A DNA stretch of 12,151 bases. Origin: a bacterium (GTDB lineage: Bacteria > Patescibacteriota > Minisyncoccia > Minisyncoccales > MHMH01). The stretch's first letter is position 1, and every line of letters starts with the position of its first letter. Below the pieces are notes generated by a model. The model saw nothing but the letters and a program-made list of their open reading frames with translations. It ran no database searches and was not told the DNA's origin. Position numbers and translations under genes: made by a program. The stretch spans positions 1 through 12,151 of the forward strand of contig JAUSHA010000008.1 of assembly GCA_030648815.1 (NCBI GenBank), in the 5' to 3' direction. Of the stretch, positions 1-6,977 are shown piece after piece.

Positions 1-2
1 CA

Positions 3-590
3 GCGCGTAATTTATGGCGGGTAGATATAATCAAGGCTGCTCAAGCAATTTTAAATGGCGAAGATATTCCATCGAAGTTTATTATCAAAGAGCACCCTCC
101 GCTAGTTCATTTTTTAGATTTTAGCTTGGTCGTAAATCACAACCATTTGTTTTTAGTGCCCAATATTGAGAACGCCATCCCAATTTTTATGAAAAAAATA
201 AATGGCAATTTCGCTTTATATCTTAATTTGAAATATAACAACAAGGGGGTGGTATTTAATGGTCCCTATAAAGATGTAGTTATAAAAACTCAACTTCAGG
301 CAGATACGGTAAGTCGCTATATTAGCATTATTAATTCTTTAGATGTTTTTCAGCCGGGCTGGAGAGCGGAGGGTCTAAAAAATTCAGAAAAAGCCTTTGA
401 GTTCCTAAGAAATTTTCAATTTTCCAGTTTCCCTGACAAAATAGGGAAGAGAAAATCAAAAATTTTAGCTCCTCCAGAAATTTTAGGCAAATATCTCACA
501 TTGGGTTCCGACGCCAAAAACTATAAAGAATTTACAGATGATTTTTTGAAAGAAAGATCGAATATGCCCTCGTCATTTTTTCTTGAATAA
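3..590 (+). CDS. Unrecognised protein, 3' part only
   Basis: The reading frame is open from the left edge of the window to a TAA at 588-590, so this is the C-terminal part (195 visible codons) of a gene that begins upstream. A TTG at 126 and the first in-frame ATG at 189 are unlikely starts, because the frame continues without interruption before them with ordinary protein-like composition. I see no signal peptide, membrane segment, cysteine cluster or nucleotide-binding motif. The product is mixed hydrophobic and lysine-rich, with a Pro/Gly-Trp patch (QPGWRAEG) near the middle. The DNA here is visibly more A/T-rich than the metabolic genes that follow. A strong palindrome just after the stop probably ends its transcript. 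I do not recognise the family and assign no function; the coding call rests on frame length and lack of competing frames. Confidence 0.6.
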   Translation, partial: ARNLWRVDIIKAAQAILNGEDIPSKFIIKEHPPLVHFLDFSLVVNHNHLFLVPNIENAIPIFMKKINGNFALYLNLKYNNKGVVFNGPYKDVVIKTQLQADTVSRYISIINSLDVFQPGWRAEGLKNSEKAFEFLRNFQFSSFPDKIGKRKSKILAPPEILGKYLTLGSDAKNYKEFTDDFLKERSNMPSSFFLE

Positions 591-594
591 CGAA

Positions 595-630
595 TGTTGC
601 ACCACCTGGTGGTGCAACACATACTTTTTT
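595..630 (+). terminator. Near-perfect palindrome with T run, likely terminator
   Basis: Positions 595-606 and 608-619 are perfect inverted repeats (12 bp arms, one central base; realistically an 11-bp stem with a 3-nt loop CTG). A run of six T follows at 625-630, separated from the stem by a few bases. This fits an intrinsic terminator for the upstream gene. The T run is not directly against the stem, so termination may be weak. The palindrome also sits just upstream of the acs promoter, so it could instead be a protein-binding site. Confidence 0.55.
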
Positions 631-644
631 GTTTTCTAGGGAGC

Positions 645-653
645 TGTTATAAT
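645..653 (+). promoter_or_regulatory. acs promoter, extended -10, leaderless start
   Basis: A consensus TATAAT lies at 648-653 with the extended -10 dinucleotide TG at 645-646. No good -35 box is seen at the usual spacing; a T run (625-630) occupies that place, and the extended -10 may compensate. The acs ATG begins 8 nt after the box, so the predicted transcription start lies within about 2 nt of the start codon, giving a leaderless mRNA. Confidence 0.6.
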
Positions 654-661
654 ATGATAAT

Positions 662-2530
662 ATGATTAAAAAAAGCGAACTATATTATCCAACGGAAGAA
701 TTTAAGAAGAATGCTTGGGTAAATGACCCTAAGATTTATGAGGAGGCCGGAAAAGATCCGGTTAAATTTTGGGAGAAATTAGCCCAAGAGCTTTTTTGGT
801 TTAAGCCATGGAAAAAGGGATTTTTGCATAAGCCTCCGTATTTCCAATGGTTTGTCGGAGGGAAGATAAACATTACTTCTAATATATTCGAAAGAGATTG
901 GGAGGCAAGAAAAAATAGGATAGCTTTGATTTGGGAGCCCGAGCCAATCAGCGAAGAATCCAGAATTTTCACGTACGCCGAGCTTTTTAAGGAAGTTTGC
1001 CAATGCGCCAATTATCTTAAAAAAATAGGAGTTAAAAAAGGCGACAGGGTCGGCATATATTTACCCATGATCCCGGAAGCCGTAATGGCCATGCTTGCTT
1101 GCGCCAGAATCGGGGCCGTACATATCGTGGTCTTTTCGGCATTTTCCCCGGATGCCTTAAGAGTGAGACTGCAAGATACCGAGGCCAAGGTGCTGATTAC
1201 GGCCGACGGATATTATAGAGGCGGAAAATTCATTGATTTATTAAAAAATGCCGAAGATGGCATTAAGGAAACTAAAGTAAAGAAGCTGGTAGTAGCTCAA
1301 AGATCGGGCAAGACGCCGTGGTCCTTCGACTCGGCTCAGGATAAACAGGAAGAAAAAGATTTTTGCAAAGCGGCTGAAATGAATTCGGAAGATTTGCAAT
1401 TTATTCTCTATACGTCGGGCAGTACGGGTAAGCCAAAGGGCTGTATGCACGCTTGCGGCGGTTATACGGTTCAGTCATACTGGACAGGCAAATGGATATT
1501 TGATTTTCATGAAAATGATATTTTTTGGTGTACCTCGGATTTGGGCTGGGTTACCGGGCACACATATACGACCTACTCTCCATTGCTGAATGGAATTACT
1601 ACTTTAATGTTTGAGGGAGCGCCTAATTTTCCAACGCCGGACAGATGGGCTCAAATTATTGAAAAACACGGCGTTACGGTATTTTATACCGCCCCCACGG
1701 CTATCAGAATGTTTGAGAGCTACGGCGAGGATATTCTTAAAAAATACCGGTTTGATAAATTAAGGTTGCTGGGCTCTGTGGGCGAACCAATCGATGAGTC
1801 GGCCTGGCTGTGGTATTATAAAAATATCGGTAAGGAAAATTGTCCGATTGTTGATACCTGGTGGCAGACGGAAACCGGCGGAATTTTAATTACTTCTTTG
1901 CCTGGCGTGGGCCCATTCAAGCCGGCTTTTACGGGCCTTCCTTTTCCGGGGGTAAAAGCTGAAGTTAAGGATGGAAATTTGTTGATTTTGCCGCCTTTTG
2001 CGCCCGGTCTTTTAAGGGGAATATATAAAAATCCTAAAAAGTACCTGGAAACCTATTGGTCGCAGTATGGCAAAGAAGCTTATTTTACTTCAGACGGAGC
2101 CATTGTTGATGAAAACGGTTTAATTAGAATAATCGGCAGAGTTGACGACGTCATTAAGGTAGCGGGACATAGAATAAGCACCGGAGAAATGGAGGCGGCC
2201 ATTAATGAGCACCCTGAAATTACCGAGTGCGCGGTGATCGGCGTTCCGGATAGAATAAAAGGAGAAGCGCCGATTGTCTTCGCTGTTTATAACGGAGCAA
2301 AATTATCTGAAGAAATAAAAAAAGAAATTATCGGTCAGATTCAAAAAGGAATAGGTCCCATTGCCTTGCCAAAAGAAGTTTATCTGGCGGAAGATCTTCC
2401 CAAAACTCGTTCGGGAAAAATCATGAGAAGAGTTCTAAAAAAATTATGGGCCAAAGAAGAATTGGGAGATTTGTCTACCTTAGCTAATCCCGAGAGTGTT
2501 GATAAAATAAAAAAGATACTTTATGGATAA
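662..2530 (+). CDS. acs: Acetyl-CoA synthetase (AMP-forming)
   Basis: This cytosolic enzyme activates acetate with ATP and CoA to acetyl-CoA, AMP and PPi. At 622 aa it is slightly shorter than the usual ~650 aa and aligns by eye over its whole length with the ACS family. Visible motifs are the P-loop-like YTSGSTGKPKG at residues 250-260; DTWWQTETGG at 398-407, where Trp401 corresponds to the tryptophan that restricts the pocket to acetate or propionate; the hinge/adenylate region GRVDDVIKVAGHR; and the C-terminal PKTRSGKIMRR with Lys586, the lysine acetylated in regulated ACS enzymes. The ATG at 662 gives the normal N-terminus and has no Shine-Dalgarno. Residues 219-228 (sequence SFDSAQDK within) replace the usual segment before the ATP motif and derive from a palindromic DNA insert. 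The stop overlaps the ppsA start by 8 nt, indicating translational coupling and a shared gluconeogenic role. Confidence 0.95.
   Translation: MIKKSELYYPTEEFKKNAWVNDPKIYEEAGKDPVKFWEKLAQELFWFKPWKKGFLHKPPYFQWFVGGKINITSNIFERDWEARKNRIALIWEPEPISEESRIFTYAELFKEVCQCANYLKKIGVKKGDRVGIYLPMIPEAVMAMLACARIGAVHIVVFSAFSPDALRVRLQDTEAKVLITADGYYRGGKFIDLLKNAEDGIKETKVKKLVVAQRSGKTPWSFDSAQDKQEEKDFCKAAEMNSEDLQFILYTSGSTGKPKGCMHACGGYTVQSYWTGKWIFDFHENDIFWCTSDLGWVTGHTYTTYSPLLNGITTLMFEGAPNFPTPDRWAQIIEKHGVTVFYTAPTAIRMFESYGEDILKKYRFDKLRLLGSVGEPIDESAWLWYYKNIGKENCPIVDTWWQTETGGILITSLPGVGPFKPAFTGLPFPGVKAEVKDGNLLILPPFAPGLLRGIYKNPKKYLETYWSQYGKEAYFTSDGAIVDENGLIRIIGRVDDVIKVAGHRISTGEMEAAINEHPEITECAVIGVPDRIKGEAPIVFAVYNGAKLSEEIKKEIIGQIQKGIGPIALPKEVYLAEDLPKTRSGKIMRRVLKKLWAKEELGDLSTLANPESVDKIKKILYG
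1321..1342 (+). repeat. In-frame palindromic insert in acs
   Basis: An imperfect palindrome (TCCT..GA / TCAGGA arms around CTCGGC) lies in the acs reading frame, read as SFDSAQD. Its 12-nt core TCGACTCGGCTC (1326-1337) is identical to the core of the segment inside pyrH (9967-9978, opposite strand), although there it is read in another frame. It sits in a surface-variable linker just before the ATP-binding motif, where ACS proteins tolerate length changes. Confidence 0.65.
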
Positions 2531-4862
2531 AAAACAGGAGCATATCTTATGGTTTAAAGACATCTTAATAGGCGATGTTCCTTTGGTTGGCGGAAAAAAC
2601 GCTTCCTTGGGAGAAATGTTTTCAAAATTGACCGAAAAAGGCGTCAATGTTCCGAATGGTTTTGCTTTAACGTCCAAAGCTTACTGGTATTTTTTAAAGG
2701 AAAATAAACTCGATAACGCCCTAAAGGATATTTTTTCAAAATTTAATCCGGCCAGCATCAAAAGTTTGCAGGAAACGGGCAAGGCGGCGAGAGGCGTAAT
2801 TTCAAAATCCAGATTTCCTAAAGATTTGGAAGAAGAAATTATTAAAGCTTATCAGGAATTAGGAAAGGAATACGGGGGAAACATTGCGGTGGCGGTGAGA
2901 ACTTCCGGCGTGGCTGAAGACCGCCCCAATGCTTCTTTCGCCGGTCAGTTTGAAACTTATTTGAATGTTTCAGGCAAAGATAAATTATTATCTTCAATTA
3001 AAAAATGTATTATTTCGACTTTCACCGATCGAGCTATCGCTTACAGGGAAGAAAAAAAGATTTCCCAGTTGGAATTCGCCCTTTCCGTCGGCGTGCAAAA
3101 GATGGTCAGATCGGATTCGGCTTCTTCCGGCATTATTTTCACGCTGGATACGGAAACCGGTTTTAAGAACGCCATCCTGATAAATTCAATCTGGGGAGTC
3201 GGGGAAATGATCGTTAAAGGAAAAATCACCCCCGACCAGTTTTATGTTTTCAAGCCGACTAAAGCGATTATTGTTAAAAACCTGGGAAGAAAAAACAGGA
3301 AATATGTTTTTTCTGACAGCGGCGGATTAAAGGAAGTGGCGGTGCCGGCGCAAAATCAATTAAAGTTTTCCTTGACTGACGAAGAAATATTGAAATTGGC
3401 CGATTGGGCGCTGATTATAGAGAAACATTACGGCATAGCCGAAGATATTGAGTGGGCAAAAGACGGCAAAACAGGCAAGCTCTTTATCGTTCAGTCCCGG
3501 CCGGAAACAATTTACAACGCCCAGAAAGGCAATATTTATGAAGAATATGAGGTCAAAACCGCAAAAAAGCCGATTTTGATAGGTACCGCGGTGGGAAATA
3601 AAATCGGCCAGGGCAAGGTTCGCATCATCCAAGATGTTTCCAGGATTTCTGAATTTGAAAAAGGCGATATTTTGGTGACAAAGATGACTGATCCGGATTG
3701 GGTGAGTATTTTTCCGTTAGCTTCAGCCATCATTACCGAAGAAGGCGGCAAGACCTGCCATGCAGCAATCGTCTCCAGGGAATTGGGGGTTCCGGCAATT
3801 GTCGGGGCGAAAAACGCCACTAAAATTTTAAAAAACGGCCAGATTATTACGGCCGATTGCAGCCAAGGCATGCAGGGTAGGGTTTTTGAGGGAAAGATTT
3901 CATTTGAGATTAAAAAATATAACCTTAAAATCATTCCCGAGATTAAAACTAAAATAATGGTTAACATAGGAGCTCCCGACATGGCTTTTAAAACTTCTTT
4001 TTTGCCGGTGCAGGGAGTGGGATTGGCCAGGGAAGAATTTATTATTGCCGAAAAAATCAAAGTCCACCCCCTGGCCCTGTATAATTTCAATAGTTTAAAA
4101 GATTTAAAATTAAAGAAAAAAATTGAAGAAATTACTATTGAGCACAAAGATAAAAAAGAATTTTTTATCAAGGAATTAGCCGAGGGCGTGGCTCAAATTG
4201 CCGCCGGATTTTATCCGAGAGAAGTGATTGTCAGATTTTCTGATTTTAAAACCAATGAATATCGCAATTTAATAGGCGGAGAATTATTTGAGGGAAACGA
4301 GGAGAATCCCATGCTGGGATTCCGCGGCGCCAGCCGTTATCTGGATAAGGAATTTCAGCCGGCTTTTCAAATGGAGTGCCAAGCTATTAAACTTTGCCGG
4401 GAAGGGTTCGGATTGAAAAATATTTCAGTGATGGTTCCTTTTTGCCGGACACCGGAAGAAGGAAAGGCGGTTCGCGAATTGATTACAAAATTCGGCCTTT
4501 CAAATTTGAAAGTTTATATGATGTGCGAAATACCGTCAAACGTTATTCTGGCGGAACAATTTTTGGAAATTTTTGACGGCTACTCCATCGGTTCCAACGA
4601 TTTAACTCAATTAGCTTTGGGCATAGACCGAGATAACGCTAAAATCGCCCATATCGGAGACGAAAGAAACGAAGCGGTCAAGCATATGATTTCCCGCGTC
4701 ATCAGCGTCTGCAAGCGAATGGAAAAGTATTGCGGCATTTGCGGCCAAGCGCCGTCCGATTACCCGGAATTCGCCGAATTCTTAGTCCAAGAGGGAATAG
4801 AGTCAATTTCCCTCAATCCCGATACGGTCATCAAAACAATTTTACATTTATCTAAAAAGTAG
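2523..4862 (+). CDS. ppsA: Phosphoenolpyruvate synthase
   Basis: PEP synthase (pyruvate, water dikinase) converts pyruvate, ATP and water to PEP, AMP and phosphate, the committed step from pyruvate into gluconeogenesis. Length 779 aa compares with ~790 aa for E. coli PpsA. In order: an N-terminal PPDK-type ATP-grasp domain (about 1-340, ending in FIVQSRPETI); the phosphohistidine swivel domain with GGKTCHAA, where His413 matches the catalytic His421 of E. coli; and a C-terminal PEP-binding TIM barrel with MVPFCRTPEEG, GSNDLTQLALGIDRD and GICGQAPSD, where Cys740 matches the catalytic Cys751. All key residues are present. The ATG lies inside the last codons of acs (8-nt overlap) and lacks a Shine-Dalgarno, so translation is probably coupled. 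It ends in tandem stops TAG TAA. PPDK is a less likely alternative because its extra domains are missing. Confidence 0.95.
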   Translation: MDKKQEHILWFKDILIGDVPLVGGKNASLGEMFSKLTEKGVNVPNGFALTSKAYWYFLKENKLDNALKDIFSKFNPASIKSLQETGKAARGVISKSRFPKDLEEEIIKAYQELGKEYGGNIAVAVRTSGVAEDRPNASFAGQFETYLNVSGKDKLLSSIKKCIISTFTDRAIAYREEKKISQLEFALSVGVQKMVRSDSASSGIIFTLDTETGFKNAILINSIWGVGEMIVKGKITPDQFYVFKPTKAIIVKNLGRKNRKYVFSDSGGLKEVAVPAQNQLKFSLTDEEILKLADWALIIEKHYGIAEDIEWAKDGKTGKLFIVQSRPETIYNAQKGNIYEEYEVKTAKKPILIGTAVGNKIGQGKVRIIQDVSRISEFEKGDILVTKMTDPDWVSIFPLASAIITEEGGKTCHAAIVSRELGVPAIVGAKNATKILKNGQIITADCSQGMQGRVFEGKISFEIKKYNLKIIPEIKTKIMVNIGAPDMAFKTSFLPVQGVGLAREEFIIAEKIKVHPLALYNFNSLKDLKLKKKIEEITIEHKDKKEFFIKELAEGVAQIAAGFYPREVIVRFSDFKTNEYRNLIGGELFEGNEENPMLGFRGASRYLDKEFQPAFQMECQAIKLCREGFGLKNISVMVPFCRTPEEGKAVRELITKFGLSNLKVYMMCEIPSNVILAEQFLEIFDGYSIGSNDLTQLALGIDRDNAKIAHIGDERNEAVKHMISRVISVCKRMEKYCGICGQAPSDYPEFAEFLVQEGIESISLNPDTVIKTILHLSKK

Positions 4863-4903
4863 TAAGATACAAATATTGAAGAAAATTTTTAAATAATTAA
4901 AAT

Positions 4904-4909
4904 TATAAT
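4904..4909 (+). promoter_or_regulatory. Possible -10 box before FBP aldolase/phosphatase gene
   Basis: The 64-nt gap after ppsA is extremely A/T-rich and contains TATAAT at 4904-4909, 17 nt before the ATG at 4927. The only TTGA-type hexamer upstream (TTGAAG, 4876-4881) is too far (22 nt) for a standard spacing. In such A/T-rich DNA a chance match is easy, so an internal promoter is only possible; the gene may be read solely from the acs promoter. No Shine-Dalgarno is seen. Confidence 0.3.
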
Positions 4910-4926
4910 TAATTTTTTTAGAATAT

Positions 4927-6036
4927 ATGGCGAAGATTACTTTATCCATCATTAAAGCGGACATCGGAAGCATCGGCGGGCATATCAAGCCAAGCGAAAA
5001 ATTACTTCAGACAGTAAAAGATTACATAAAAATTCACGGCAAGGGCTTAATCATTGATTCATACATCGGTCATACGGGAGACGACATCGCTATTTTAACT
5101 ACCCACACGAGGGGAGTTCTTGATGAAAAGATTCACAAACTTTGCTGGCAGGCATTTGTTACCGGCACTAAGGTTGCCAAAGCGCAGGGGCTCTACGGAG
5201 CCGGACAGGACTTACTGAAAGACAGTTTTTCCGGAAATGTTAAAGGCATGGGGCCGGCAGTAGCCGAAATGGAAATTGAAGAGAGGCCGGCTGAGCCGTT
5301 CTTAATGTTTGCGGCTGATAAAACCGATCCGGGCGCCTACAATTTGCCGATGTACTTAACCTTCTGCGATCCCATGCACAATGCCGGCCTTTTGCTTTCC
5401 CCGAACATAAAAAAAGGATTTAAGTTTGTGATAATGGATGTTTCTTACACCAAGGCAGACAGATTCATTGAACTTAATACGCCGGAAAACATTTACGATA
5501 TCGCCGTTTTATTGAGAGATCCCAATAGATTTGTGGTAGAATCTGTTTGGTCAAGATTTTCAGGCGAGCAAGCTGCTTCAGTGAGCACAACCAGACTTCA
5601 TAATATAGCCGGAAAATATACCGGCAAAGATGATCCCGTAGCTTTAGTGAGGGCACAGAAAGATTTTCCGGCAACCGGCGAGATTTTATCACCCTATACC
5701 ATCGCTCCTTTTGTCGCTGGTTTCATGAGAGGTTCTCATGCCGGACCATTAATGCCGGTTACCAGAAATTCTTCAATTTCCTTTTTTGACGGGCCGCCGG
5801 TAGTCAACTGCTTGGCATTTTGCGTGAAAGATGGTAAGCTTACAGAGCCGGCAGATGCCTTTGACCACCCTTATTGGGATTATGTCAGGAATAATGTTTC
5901 AAGGAAGGCGGAAGAAATAAGGCGCCAGGGGTTCTACGGCCAAGCCATGTTGCCCATGGCCGAGCTGGAATATACCGGCGTCATGGACACACTTAATGAA
6001 TTAGAGAAAAAATTCGTTATCAAGAGTAAGAAATAA
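4927..6036 (+). CDS. fbp: Fructose-1,6-bisphosphate aldolase/phosphatase (archaeal type, class V)
   Basis: This bifunctional enzyme condenses triose phosphates to fructose-1,6-bisphosphate and dephosphorylates it to fructose-6-phosphate in one active site, which makes gluconeogenesis effectively one-way. At 369 aa it has family length. Visible conserved positions include the N-terminal SIIKADIGSIGGH with Asp12 and His19, the Asp52-Asp53 pair, Gln94 and Asp131 (Mg ligands in the family), the Y-x-x-K-D-D group at Tyr231, Lys234, Asp235, Asp236 (Lys234 being the Schiff-base lysine and Tyr231 the aldolase acid/base, by analogy to the Sulfolobus and Thermoproteus enzymes), and Tyr349 near the C-terminus. 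The family is typical of archaea and a few deep-branching bacteria. It lies downstream of ppsA and 6 nt before a ferredoxin gene, supporting a biosynthetic carbon-flow cluster. It ends in tandem TAA codons and has no Shine-Dalgarno. Confidence 0.93.
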   Translation: MAKITLSIIKADIGSIGGHIKPSEKLLQTVKDYIKIHGKGLIIDSYIGHTGDDIAILTTHTRGVLDEKIHKLCWQAFVTGTKVAKAQGLYGAGQDLLKDSFSGNVKGMGPAVAEMEIEERPAEPFLMFAADKTDPGAYNLPMYLTFCDPMHNAGLLLSPNIKKGFKFVIMDVSYTKADRFIELNTPENIYDIAVLLRDPNRFVVESVWSRFSGEQAASVSTTRLHNIAGKYTGKDDPVALVRAQKDFPATGEILSPYTIAPFVAGFMRGSHAGPLMPVTRNSSISFFDGPPVVNCLAFCVKDGKLTEPADAFDHPYWDYVRNNVSRKAEEIRRQGFYGQAMLPMAELEYTGVMDTLNELEKKFVIKSKK

Positions 6037-6042
6037 TAAGAT

Positions 6043-6261
6043 ATGGTGAAAATAATTTTAGAAAGAAACGTCTGCATCGGTTGCGGTTCTTGCCAGGCGG
6101 TTTGCCCAAAATATTGGGAAATGGCAGACGACAGCAAAGTGAACTTAATGGGTTCAAAATCGGCGGGAGATGAAAAACACGAATTAGAATTAGCAGAAGC
6201 CGGTTGCAATCAGGATGCGCAAGATATTTGCCCGGTTCAATGCATTCACGTTGAAAAGTAA
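6043..6261 (+). CDS. Ferredoxin, single [4Fe-4S] cluster
   Basis: A 72-aa acidic electron carrier. Cys11, Cys14 and Cys17 form the C-x2-C-x2-C motif (CIGCGSC) and Cys63-Pro supplies the fourth ligand, as in one-cluster ferredoxins of Thermotoga and Desulfovibrio gigas. Cys21 and Cys55 are placed like the pair that forms a disulfide in those proteins; Cys67 is extra. The second cluster motif of 2[4Fe-4S] ferredoxins is absent. It would carry low-potential electrons in the cytosol. The partner is not in the window; placed between the FBP aldolase/phosphatase and L25 genes (6 nt and 5 nt gaps) it may serve a pyruvate:ferredoxin oxidoreductase that links acetyl-CoA from acs to pyruvate for ppsA, which is inference. 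It ends in tandem TAA codons and lacks a Shine-Dalgarno. Confidence 0.92.
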   Translation: MVKIILERNVCIGCGSCQAVCPKYWEMADDSKVNLMGSKSAGDEKHELELAEAGCNQDAQDICPVQCIHVEK

Positions 6262-6266
6262 TAAAT

Positions 6267-6977
6267 ATGATTACCCTCACAGTTAAAATTAGAAAAGAAG
6301 CCGGGAAAAAGGTGAAGACTCTTAGGGAAAAGGGCATTATGCCTGCTGTTTTGTATGGACCAAAAGTAAAAAATCAGAACCTAGAAATTGATATAAAAGA
6401 ATTCGAAAAGATTTATAAAGAAGCCGGAAAAAATACGCTAGTTTCTCTTGAATTGCAGGGCTCTAAAGAAAAGTATCTGGTTTTAATTCATGACCTGATA
6501 AGAGATGCCATTACCAGTTCACCCTTGCATGTTGACCTATATCAGCCGTCGCTTGAAGAAAAGATTGAAGCCAATATTCCGGTTATTTTACAAGGGGAGT
6601 CTTTGGCTGTTAAGGACTTGGGCGGCACTTTAATTAAGACAATGTCGGAAATTAAAATAAAAGCTTTGCCGCAGGATCTTCCCAAAGAGATTATCATTGA
6701 TATCAGCGGTTTGAAAACATTTGAAGATCACATTTTAATCAAAGACTTAAAATTTGCTGAAGGCGTGGAAATTCTTAGAGATTCTTCCGACATCGTGGTT
6801 TCCGTAGCCGCTCCGGAAAAAGTAGATGAAGAACTGGCCAAACCGGCTGAAGAGAAAGTTGAAGAAGTTAAGGTGGTTGGAAAGGAAAAGAAAGCCTCTG
6901 CGGAAGATGTTGAACTACCCGCCTCCGCCAAGCCTGCCCGTCCGACAGGCGGGGCTAAGGCGGGCAAGGAAAAATAA
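6267..6977 (+). CDS. rplY: 50S ribosomal protein L25 (CTC/TL5 type)
   Basis: Binds 5S rRNA in the large subunit. The 236-aa product has the two-domain CTC architecture: an N-terminal L25 beta barrel (residues 1-~90; IRKEAGKKVKTLREKGIMPAVLYG region, ending near SSPLHVDLYQ) and a C-terminal beta domain (about 95-180, with EKIEANIPVILQGES and LPQDLPKEIIIDISGL). A charged low-complexity tail rich in Lys, Glu and Val follows (about 185-236). The last part of this tail, from residue ~217 on (PASAKPARPTGG), is encoded by a GC-rich palindromic segment and looks like an add-on to the normal C-terminus. The ATG follows the ferredoxin stop by 5 nt and has no Shine-Dalgarno; the TAA overlaps the next ATG by one base (TAATG), so the two are probably translated in a coupled way. 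Confidence 0.92.
   Translation: MITLTVKIRKEAGKKVKTLREKGIMPAVLYGPKVKNQNLEIDIKEFEKIYKEAGKNTLVSLELQGSKEKYLVLIHDLIRDAITSSPLHVDLYQPSLEEKIEANIPVILQGESLAVKDLGGTLIKTMSEIKIKALPQDLPKEIIIDISGLKTFEDHILIKDLKFAEGVEILRDSSDIVVSVAAPEKVDEELAKPAEEKVEEVKVVGKEKKASAEDVELPASAKPARPTGGAKAGKEK
6918..6964 (+). repeat. GC-rich nested palindrome in the rplY tail
   Basis: An outer arm pair CCCGCC (6918-6923) / GGCGGG (6959-6964) encloses an inner hairpin GCCTG (6932-6936) / CAGGC (6946-6950), extendable with a G-T pair as CCTGCC/GGCGGG. It is much more GC-rich than its surroundings and is translated as Pro/Ala/Lys/Gly-rich tail residues. The core GCCCGTCCGACA nearly matches a segment in the small membrane-protein gene at 11865-11876 (reverse strand, one mismatch). 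This suggests a dispersed element family. Confidence 0.65.

Noticed and set aside
126..590. A complete 154-aa gene starting at TTG 126
   Set aside because: The frame is open back to the window edge with protein-like composition, so the gene is more likely cut by the edge.
3536..4171. 211-codon open frame on the minus strand inside ppsA
   Set aside because: The plus strand carries intact ppsA with all catalytic motifs; the antisense translation has no recognisable motif and no start signals.
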